A stretch of 40,278 bases of DNA from Bacteroidota bacterium (GTDB taxonomy: Bacteria > Bacteroidota > Bacteroidia > Bacteroidales > Prolixibacteraceae): NCBI GenBank assembly GCA_030684645.1, contig JAUXUF010000179.1, positions 1 to 40,278 on the forward strand, read 5' to 3'. Positions 33,510 to 40,278 of the stretch are shown here, one piece after another (positions within the stretch are counted from its first letter, which is position 1; each line of letters opens with the position of its first letter). The position numbers and the translations under genes are program-made. The notes beneath the pieces are model-generated. The model did not search any database and was not told the origin of the DNA. It saw only the letters and a list, made by a program, of their open reading frames with translations.

Positions 33510-35546
33510 TTAATTTTTAACCTGTTGATAACTAATCAACAAGGACTTTTGTTTTTCAGGCAGAGAAAGTTTAATCCCACTGCTAAGTTCTTCCCCTTTT
33601 TGAATTACTTTTTTACCTGAGTCTTCATCAAACAATTCATAGTCAGCATTTATATCCAGCCCCCGCAGTTTTACAGTAATCGATTCGTCCGGACAGTTAA
33701 TCCTGCGGAAAGCTACGATGATACCATCGCCCTTATCAGGCTTAAATAACTGATAAGCTAACCACACATCGTCTTTAGTCATTTTCTCTGTCGTAGTCAG
33801 GGGATAGTAATCGCTGTAATAATACGGGCGTAAACGTTTAAAATCCGAAAAATATTTTTGAAGTTCCGGCACCGAATGTTCCTTACTGTTTATATCCCAA
33901 TTGATCACCATCGAAGCGCTCATATTTGAACGAAAATTATAAGGCGATACTGTGAAATTGCCTGTGCCATGCAGCGGAAGATAAAAATTAAGTCCATAGG
34001 TATGACATTGAGAACCTTCCGGTTCACCATACTGGTAATCAGTCCTCCACAGCGGTGAACTACGCGATATCGTCTCCAGGTCAATACGCCGGCCGCCACT
34101 TGCGCAATTATCGATAATCAGATTAGGGAAACGCACCAGCAAGCTGTCCCAAAAAGCATATAAACCTTCAATATGCCTGATCTCAGAAATCCCGGTACGA
34201 TCAGGTTTGTCATTTGCTTCCCAATAAGGCATTGGATCAAAATTGAAATCCTGGCGATAATAGTCTATTCCTTCTTTTTTAATAAAGCCTGAAATATAGT
34301 TGGTTAGCCATAATCGTGCTTCGTCATCACCAAGATTAAATAATGAATTACCGCTGCCGGAAAGTTTCAGTAACCAATCGGGATTTTGATTGGCAAACAG
34401 AGTCCCTTTTGTCACCCGTTCAGGTTCAAACCATAATAGAAATTTAGCCCCAACCTGATGAGCTGCATCCGTAACAGGTTTTAAACCATTGGGAAAGTTT
34501 TCTATATTAGGTGTCCAGTTACCAACATTAGGCCAGCTCCCGTTACACGAATACCAACCGGCGTCAAGCCAAAACACTTCGGGAACGATATTAAATTGCT
34601 TGTGACGATTAATCATTGCAACAGCAAAAGATTCTGTTGCACAAGTATGTTCATTACAGGGACGTGGACCTTCGCGGGCAAGAAAAACCGAAAATGGCAA
34701 TTCCACATGCTTTCCATTTATTTTGCGTGTATGATGGGCTAAAACAAACTGCCTGAACTGATTATGACCAATCATCCGGTCGTCTCCTTTCCAGAAAAGC
34801 AGACAGATTTTCGGGGTGCGGATTTCTTCTTTCGGATACAGCCTTAGCTTCAGTTTTTCCATGCCCGATTTCAGTGAAACTGATTTTTCATCAGTCTGGC
34901 TAACATCGGCATACCACTTGCCTGTCCAACCAATGGCCACCATGATTCCCTGCCCTCCAGGCATCTCGATATTGAAAAACGGGAACGCGGTATTGTCAGA
35001 CGAACGTCCGCCGGCCGGGGTCATATAAGTACTTTTGCCGATCTGCATATTTTCGTCGATGGGTTGAAAGTCTGTTCTCTCGGCGTTGCTTCCCTTCGCA
35101 TGATGAAGCACAAAAGTTCCTTTACTTCCGGAACTAAAAGAATAATCAACAGCAGCTACTTTTTCTAAAATCGGAGTATTCGAAGCCGAGGTGTTTGAAA
35201 AATTCAGCACCCATTCAACGGCCTGGAAATCATTAAAACAGGTAACCAAACATTTTACGATAAGGCCGCTCTTTTTATCGGAATAAGTATAAACAGTTTC
35301 TTCCGCATCCGGCTCCGTTGAATTCAGCTTTTCGGCGCTGAATTGCCAGTTTTTGATAAAGCTGTTGGAGCTTTTCCCTCCGTACGAAAACGAAAACGGA
35401 GGAACTTTCCCCTTTGCAAAGTGTTGTTCGACCCATTGATGTGCATCAGCATTACTTGACGGGATACCAGAAATTGGTTGACTTTCGGCTACCAGATTGC
35501 AACTAAATACGATAAATACCAAAATAATGACAATTAATTTGTTCAT
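33510..35546 (-). CDS. Alpha-galactosidase, GH36 (clan GH-D)
   Basis: A 678-residue secreted retaining alpha-galactosidase. I start at ATG 35546 (MNKLIVIILVFIVFSCNLVAES); a further in-frame ATG at 35729 would overlap the upstream gene by 155 bp and precede no signal. An N-terminal beta-sandwich (about 30-280) leads into the TIM barrel with 'EVFWLDAGWYSCNG' and 'GAKFLLWFEPERV'. The nucleophile D433 lies in 'YYRQDFNFDP', and the acid/base D489 in 'NCASGGRRIDLE'. A C-terminal sandwich finishes the protein. Motifs are complete. The substrate is probably terminal alpha-galactose, though clan GH-D also includes N-acetylgalactosaminidases. 28 bp separate it from the upstream six-hairpin gene, indicating one operon. 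Confidence 0.93.
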   Translation of the reverse strand: MNKLIVIILVFIVFSCNLVAESQPISGIPSSNADAHQWVEQHFAKGKVPPFSFSYGGKSSNSFIKNWQFSAEKLNSTEPDAEETVYTYSDKKSGLIVKCLVTCFNDFQAVEWVLNFSNTSASNTPILEKVAAVDYSFSSGSKGTFVLHHAKGSNAERTDFQPIDENMQIGKSTYMTPAGGRSSDNTAFPFFNIEMPGGQGIMVAIGWTGKWYADVSQTDEKSVSLKSGMEKLKLRLYPKEEIRTPKICLLFWKGDDRMIGHNQFRQFVLAHHTRKINGKHVELPFSVFLAREGPRPCNEHTCATESFAVAMINRHKQFNIVPEVFWLDAGWYSCNGSWPNVGNWTPNIENFPNGLKPVTDAAHQVGAKFLLWFEPERVTKGTLFANQNPDWLLKLSGSGNSLFNLGDDEARLWLTNYISGFIKKEGIDYYRQDFNFDPMPYWEANDKPDRTGISEIRHIEGLYAFWDSLLVRFPNLIIDNCASGGRRIDLETISRSSPLWRTDYQYGEPEGSQCHTYGLNFYLPLHGTGNFTVSPYNFRSNMSASMVINWDINSKEHSVPELQKYFSDFKRLRPYYYSDYYPLTTTEKMTKDDVWLAYQLFKPDKGDGIIVAFRRINCPDESITVKLRGLDINADYELFDEDSGKKVIQKGEELSSGIKLSLPEKQKSLLISYQQVKN

Positions 35547-35574
35547 GATTATCCTTCTTATTTTATAATAATCT

Positions 35575-36915
35575 TCATTTCTGTTTAAATACGATATAAG
35601 GGCAGGATACCGTTGTGAGATATACTGCATTTTGAGCAGAGCCTGCATTATAACATTCCCAGGGAGCACCAAATTCAGGACCCTTTCGATAATCACCTGC
35701 ACGTAAATCGTCAATGTATTCTTTGGCAAGTTGTTTGGCAGTTATGACATCAACTTTGGCAATCGCATCACAAATCCATCCGGTTGGAGTACCCCAATAT
35801 GCTCCGTTTTGATAGGAGTTTTTTTCTGCAATACTACTCTCCCATGCCGTTGATTCACTAAAATCATCGCATGTTAGCACGTGCCGGATATTACCCCGGC
35901 TTGCTAAAGTTCCATTTTTGTATGCATCCCGAAGAAATTGACAGGTTTTTTTCATAGCATCACCCTCTAAAACACCCAAATATATGGCTAATGCGGTACT
36001 CCACACATCCGCCTGTTTGCTCTTTCCAGTTGAAGCTAAAAGCATTCCCCTCTTATCGGAAAAAACTCGGGGAATTTCATCTTTCAGTCGCATTGCAAGA
36101 GTTCTGTAAGCATCAGCTTTATCCTTGAGGTTCGTCATATCAAACAATTCAGCCAATTCCACTGACGTTTTATATTTAAGCAAAGATGGATAGCAAAGAT
36201 CGCCAGTTATATAAACAGCATCTCTGAAACCAAAGTCAACTCCCCTGAAGTCATCTGTTGTGTAAACTATTACACCATTTTGCCGTGTTGGGGGTACTTT
36301 GAATGCCATCTCCAAACGGTCAATCAATCTCACCCCGTTTATTTCATTGAACAAGAATTGGAGATCGGAAGTAGATTTTATATAATAATATGCCATGTGG
36401 ATGAAAAAAAACTGGTCGCAATACGGAGGCGCCATCCCCCATTTTTTTCCTCCCTGAATAATATAGTCATACGTTCCGGGATAATAAATTGGTTTACTAT
36501 CGTCAATTCTAATATGGTCAGCAACTGCTCCCAAAGGGATCATACTTCCGGCATTTGTAATCCATGGTTGGTCGCATTGCGTGGATGCCGCCAATTGCAA
36601 CATGTGTTTTTGCTCTTCATTCGTTACAAAACCACTTTCTAATGACATTGCATAATCTCTGATCCAAAATGCCGGATAACAGCTTCTTCCTCCTGGCCTT
36701 ATTAACATGCCACCCGTATTATTGCTCCCAAATTCATCAGAAATTTTTTGATCCGGATAGATGCGAGAGCTTTCCAGTACGTCTTTTGTTAATTCTTTGA
36801 GATATTCCAAATCATTTTCGGATAGTAAATTGTTGCTTTGAGTTTTAGTTTGTCCACTCAATGAAATAACGAAAACTAAATTCAGAAGAATTAAAGCGAT
36901 CCTATTGTTTATCAT
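35575..36915 (-). CDS. Secreted six-hairpin glycosidase-like protein, family unassigned
   Basis: A 446-residue protein with a signal peptide (MINNRIALILLNLVFVISLSGQ) and a single all-helical domain. The motifs 'YPAFWIRDYAMSLESG', 'YCDQFFFIHMAYYYIKS', 'QADVWSTALAIYLGVLEG', 'ESSIAEKNSYQNGAYWGTPTGW' cut at its conserved core, and 'GAPWECYN' are the kind that line an (alpha/alpha)6 glucosidase/trehalase-like active site (WxRD near 83-86). I cannot assign a family. Its start codon overlaps the stop of the upstream gene as ATGA, implying translational coupling. Substrate is unknown; exo-acting hydrolysis of a terminal sugar is likely from the fold. Confidence 0.75.
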   Translation of the reverse strand: MINNRIALILLNLVFVISLSGQTKTQSNNLLSENDLEYLKELTKDVLESSRIYPDQKISDEFGSNNTGGMLIRPGGRSCYPAFWIRDYAMSLESGFVTNEEQKHMLQLAASTQCDQPWITNAGSMIPLGAVADHIRIDDSKPIYYPGTYDYIIQGGKKWGMAPPYCDQFFFIHMAYYYIKSTSDLQFLFNEINGVRLIDRLEMAFKVPPTRQNGVIVYTTDDFRGVDFGFRDAVYITGDLCYPSLLKYKTSVELAELFDMTNLKDKADAYRTLAMRLKDEIPRVFSDKRGMLLASTGKSKQADVWSTALAIYLGVLEGDAMKKTCQFLRDAYKNGTLASRGNIRHVLTCDDFSESTAWESSIAEKNSYQNGAYWGTPTGWICDAIAKVDVITAKQLAKEYIDDLRAGDYRKGPEFGAPWECYNAGSAQNAVYLTTVSCPYIVFKQK

Positions 36916-38033
36916 TTCAGTCTATTGGTCTTAAGGTAATCGTATGGCAAGCCTTTGTAGGTTCGCGCTAAAATGGCAATATTCTTTCCATCTCCACTGA
37001 AATCGCTAACCGGTTGGGAAAGATACATATCAACAGGGGGCATTAAAGCTCCGACAATTGGTTTTGTAAAGCCATAAAGCCCGATGTTCGCTTTGATAGT
37101 CGCAGGCACAATTTCTTCCGGATCTTGTTTATTCCAGTTTGCCAAACAGGTAATCAGTTTAGTTTGACTTCCTACCAAGCTTCTCACAGCCTCTGTACTT
37201 GCAATATCTCCAGCTTCATTCATTAACCAATCTACTTCTTTTAACATATGCGATCCGGCAATCTCCTTACTGTTAAGATCATAACATGTTAACCAGATGA
37301 TGCAATCCGATTTTGTTTTCTTCGATATTTCCCTTATGTGTTTCCATGCCCTGTCAATAGCTTTACGTCGATAATCCAATTCAATTTCAGGTGTAATTTT
37401 ATCTTTGCCCGGGAAAGGTTGATTCATTAATTCGTGGTACATTACTTGCTCGCAGGGTAACCATCTTAGTGAAGGAAGAGGGTCTCTCCCACCTCCTGGA
37501 TTATAGAACCAGTCTAACATAATACCATCCACGTCGGTTTTCTTTATGGCATCTTCAATGGATGTACACAAGTAATCTATATATTGAGTTGTAAATGGAA
37601 TCTGCTGGCCATCCATCCGGTAGCACAAATCCGGATGGTCTTCCTCCCATTTATTATTCGCTCCGACACAAAAATAGCCAAATACCTTTATCTTCTTTTT
37701 GTGACCAATCTTTACCATTTCTGTAAGAAAATCGTATTTCAACCCCGGTTGTTCGGGAATAATCCCATTTTTGTACCACGCATATCCATTGCATGAAACA
37801 CCAAATGAATGAACCACATTACAACCCAAATCCTCGTACCACTTCATCAATATCTCTGGATTTGCATCTGCCCATAAGCCGGGCTTTGCAAAACCATGAG
37901 CGCCTCCGGGTCCCCAGTTATAATCAATATTGAAGGCTTTAATAGATTTTTCGGGAATAGTTGGATTACCTGCACATCCGCTGAACAATGCAACTAAGAT
38001 GGTCATAAATAATTTGTTTGTCTTCACAATCAA
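36912..38033 (-). CDS. Putative TIM-barrel glycoside hydrolase lipoprotein
   Basis: A 373-residue protein with a lipoprotein signal (hydrophobic core then LFSGC, Cys20). The rest reads as one TIM barrel: 'AFNIDYNWGPGGAHGF', 'WYEDLGCNVVHSFGVSCNGY', 'KKIKVFGYFCVGANNKW', 'DVDGIMLDWFYNPGGG' with acidic residues at a beta-4/5-like position, and 'KSDCIIWLTCYDL'. This layout is typical of the GHL/GH29-like/GH10-like superfamilies, but I cannot assign a family. It overlaps the downstream gene by 4 bp (ATGA) and lies 7 bp after the upstream one, so it is a member of the same operon and probably acts on the same glycan at the cell surface. Confidence 0.72.
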   Translation of the reverse strand: MIVKTNKLFMTILVALFSGCAGNPTIPEKSIKAFNIDYNWGPGGAHGFAKPGLWADANPEILMKWYEDLGCNVVHSFGVSCNGYAWYKNGIIPEQPGLKYDFLTEMVKIGHKKKIKVFGYFCVGANNKWEEDHPDLCYRMDGQQIPFTTQYIDYLCTSIEDAIKKTDVDGIMLDWFYNPGGGRDPLPSLRWLPCEQVMYHELMNQPFPGKDKITPEIELDYRRKAIDRAWKHIREISKKTKSDCIIWLTCYDLNSKEIAGSHMLKEVDWLMNEAGDIASTEAVRSLVGSQTKLITCLANWNKQDPEEIVPATIKANIGLYGFTKPIVGALMPPVDMYLSQPVSDFSGDGKNIAILARTYKGLPYDYLKTNRLK

Positions 38034-38040
38034 TTGATTT

Positions 38041-40278
38041 TTAGTTTTTATTCAGATTCACTAATTGTTCCGTTTTACGTATAGGATAGCTGGTAAGCGC
38101 ACGTCGGGCCCATGCATAACGTCCTTCTTTCAATGCCGTATTTATATCGGCAAGCAGTTTCTCCGTCCCGACAGGCAATTCAATTTTCTTGTTTTTCAGA
38201 GTATTAGCAGCCATTGCGGCTGTTTCCGCCTTTTGCGTCAGTTCGTTAGCTATCTCTGTTGGCACCGAGGTGGTAAAATCCACAACTTTCGTTCCCGGCA
38301 ACATCCCAAGAGAACGTAATTCATACGAACCAAGCGTTATTTCCCACTTTCGTGAAGCATTAAGTTTTTGTGAAGTTGCTAAATCTGTAAATTGTGAGGG
38401 CGTGTTATTGAAGTTGATGCTGACTTTTACCGGGTAATATTCCCGGTTTACCATGTATAGATATCGCTTCCCGTTTACGACCAAAGTACGCACCGCTACA
38501 GGATCTGTTGTTGTGCCCGCCGTTTCAAATTTTTGCTCCGGCAATGTTCTGAATGCCTTCGCAAAACCCTTGATCATTTTGTCATGGCCCGTATCTAAAT
38601 ATAATCCTCCCCGTGTAATCTTACAGGCATCAAGCTCCGCTATTGCGTGTGCAAAGGGTTCGAGATAATGTATTCCTCCCTGAAAGTGGGCCGTAATACG
38701 AAGTTGTGAATCCCACCAAAAACTATCTTTTGGATATTCAGAATTTAATCGACAAATACATTCGACCGGCTTTCCGTTTATTTCTGCCAGGTCTTTTCCC
38801 TGCTGATCGTTAGGATCACAAGGAAAATATTTAAATTTCCCCCACGCTTCAACCCATGAATCAAAAATATAGGCTCCCGAATGCTCATTACGACTAACAG
38901 CAGTTAGCGTTTCTTTGTCTAAATAATCATGATCCATGAAAGTACAGGTTTTTTCCAAAGGAGTTTGGTCCCCGGAGGTTCCCCAACCGTCTCTGTCTCG
39001 CGATGGACATAGGGAATAATCTATTTCTATTCCCGGCTCGTTCTTGAAAAGATTTACATCAAATCCTCCATCGCGATAAATTTTATACCACGAATCCCTA
39101 TTAAATATCTGGAACGAAGGATCATGTGGAAGACCTAACACACGTATAGTCGTTTCCGTCCACATGGTGACCGTCAATTTAAGGTCGGGACGAGTGGCAA
39201 CAACTACATCGCGCATCTTCAAAAATAATTCTTTTACTTTCTCACAACGCCATTTTACCCATGTTTCCAAATGATTTTTTGTTAAATACTCGTAGCGTTT
39301 CGAGAACCTGTCAGGCGCTCCCTGACTAACAGGTATCTTTATTCCGGTTTCTTTCTCAAATAAGTTTATTGTATAATCATCATAGCCGGAACGTAAGTGG
39401 GCAAACCACGCTATCGTTGCATGCCACATATTTAATGATATCCCTTTGAACGCCGGAGACTTTCCATACTTATCAACGATTTCCTTAACTACTCCAAGAA
39501 TCGCTTGCTGGACTCTCGGATGAAGCGGATTAAACATTGGTCCCTCAGGGAAATTTCCCCCTTTTTCTCCATAAGCCCATTGTCCGTTTAGTGTACCATG
39601 TGATTCCTTTTCAAAGTTAAGTGCATTGTAAAGCATTGTCCAGTCATTGGTAGACGATTGGACGCAATTGTTATACAACATATTATTGTAGGTTTCTTTG
39701 CCCGATTTTATTGCCGCAAGGTCTATATTCATGTCTTTCATCAAACTGCCCAGGCGTAACAGTGTCATCGATGCGTTAAATTTTAAGTCTTCTTTCTCAA
39801 ATCTCTTTAGCAAATCGGCCACCCAATCACCGGGATGAGATGTCCAACGCCAATATAACTTACGATCCTTTCCGGTAGCAATATCAACATAACTCATTGG
39901 TTCGCGACTCGAAGGATAAAGTGGCCCGTGGTACCAGATAACCGGATAAGTAAGTGTATTTTGTCCGGTGTAGTGCAAGTAGGAAACTGTCCTGTCCAAC
40001 CACTCCTTATCATTACTTGCCCCAATGCTGTAAGCTTTGCCGCAAGGATCTTCAAACTGAATACCAATATTCCGGCGTGGGATATTATCCGTATTTTTAG
40101 CAATGGACAATGCAGGCAAAGTATCCAGCTCATATATCTTAACATCCGATACTGCTGCCGACTCTCCATTGCCCCAGGTCATGAACACAATACTACAATC
40201 CTTCCAGCGTGGCCAAAAAATCTTCCTTATTTCTACCATATTATGCGTTAGCGGCTGATTGACCCCGGTAAAATTGCC
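38041..40278 (-). CDS. Large glycoside hydrolase-like protein, 5' end outside the window
   Basis: The frame stays open to the window edge: 13 further codons precede the Met at 40239, so this is the C-terminal 745 residues of a larger protein. The first about 45 visible residues ('MTWGNGESAAVSDVKIYEL') look like the end of a beta-sandwich carbohydrate-binding domain. A TIM-barrel region follows ('HYTGQNTLTYPVIWYHGPLY', 'LLKRFEKEDLKFNASMTLLR', 'AFKGISLNMWHATIAWF', 'RPDLKLTVTMWTET', 'SGAYIFDSWVEAWGKF'), in the manner of GH10-like/GH42-like enzymes. A small sandwich ('KRYLYMVNREYYPVKVSINF') and a helical tail come last. No family can be assigned. It is the most upstream visible gene of the tight operon that runs through 33510. 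Confidence 0.78.
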   Translation of the reverse strand, partial: GNFTGVNQPLTHNMVEIRKIFWPRWKDCSIVFMTWGNGESAAVSDVKIYELDTLPALSIAKNTDNIPRRNIGIQFEDPCGKAYSIGASNDKEWLDRTVSYLHYTGQNTLTYPVIWYHGPLYPSSREPMSYVDIATGKDRKLYWRWTSHPGDWVADLLKRFEKEDLKFNASMTLLRLGSLMKDMNIDLAAIKSGKETYNNMLYNNCVQSSTNDWTMLYNALNFEKESHGTLNGQWAYGEKGGNFPEGPMFNPLHPRVQQAILGVVKEIVDKYGKSPAFKGISLNMWHATIAWFAHLRSGYDDYTINLFEKETGIKIPVSQGAPDRFSKRYEYLTKNHLETWVKWRCEKVKELFLKMRDVVVATRPDLKLTVTMWTETTIRVLGLPHDPSFQIFNRDSWYKIYRDGGFDVNLFKNEPGIEIDYSLCPSRDRDGWGTSGDQTPLEKTCTFMDHDYLDKETLTAVSRNEHSGAYIFDSWVEAWGKFKYFPCDPNDQQGKDLAEINGKPVECICRLNSEYPKDSFWWDSQLRITAHFQGGIHYLEPFAHAIAELDACKITRGGLYLDTGHDKMIKGFAKAFRTLPEQKFETAGTTTDPVAVRTLVVNGKRYLYMVNREYYPVKVSINFNNTPSQFTDLATSQKLNASRKWEITLGSYELRSLGMLPGTKVVDFTTSVPTEIANELTQKAETAAMAANTLKNKKIELPVGTEKLLADINTALKEGRYAWARRALTSYPIRKTEQLVNLNKN

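Noticed and set aside
35547-35729. N-terminal extension of the GH36 gene
   Set aside because: It overlaps the upstream six-hairpin gene and precedes the real signal peptide.
1-40278. CRISPR arrays, tRNA or rRNA genes
   Set aside because: No regularly spaced direct repeats and no cloverleaf or rRNA-like sequence were recognised in reading either strand.

Overview
The window looks like the chromosome of a free-living or gut-type Bacteroidota, most likely class Bacteroidia near the Marinilabiliales/Prolixibacteraceae. The reasons are the gene families (DUF1573, DUF4369-TlpA lipoprotein, DUF4838, DUF3089, GH92, DUF4382), the moderate-to-low GC, and a good TAnnTTTG-type promoter. The species assignment is inference; no rRNA or tRNA gene was seen.

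Layout. Positions 1-49 hold what looks like the first 16 codons of an IS110-type transposase, cut by the window edge. Positions 355-8383 carry plus-strand housekeeping and envelope genes: a DUF1573 protein, the MeaB GTPase, a TlpA-like thiol-disulfide lipoprotein, dihydrolipoyl dehydrogenase, a FadL-type outer-membrane channel with an unusual Ala-rich insert, and a lycopene-cyclase-domain membrane protein. Several are closed by clear rho-independent terminators.

Positions 8398-15817 form the most unusual part: a hybrid histidine kinase, an NtrC-type sigma-54 activator, and two near-identical sigma-54 promoter modules. Each module has a half-site plus a TTTATCA-N3-TGATAAA palindrome exactly 83 bp upstream of the -24 element, a perfect GG-N10-GC sigma-54 promoter, and a leader with a hairpin. 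The downstream module drives a membrane-anchored coiled-coil protein and probably a DUF4382 lipoprotein. The upstream module is joined to a truncated 49-codon remnant of that same coiled-coil gene and lies ahead of a short AraC-type regulator. I read this as a self-contained sensor -> sigma-54 activator -> envelope-protein circuit in which the output module has been duplicated and one copy has decayed.

Positions 15969-40278 are a 24-kb block of secreted carbohydrate-active enzymes, all on the minus strand and continuing beyond the window: two tandem GH29 alpha-L-fucosidases, a six-hairpin/GDPD fusion, a 910-residue six-hairpin protein with beta-sandwich domains, a DUF4838 protein, GH38 and GH92 alpha-mannosidases, a DUF3089 hydrolase, a GH36 alpha-galactosidase, and three poorly classified glycosidase-like proteins. 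Together they suggest a branched alpha-mannosidic substrate with fucose and galactose caps (for example a glycoprotein glycan or heteromannan), possibly also carrying a phosphodiester. No SusC/SusD pair, sulfatase or dedicated regulator of this locus is visible; they may lie to the right.
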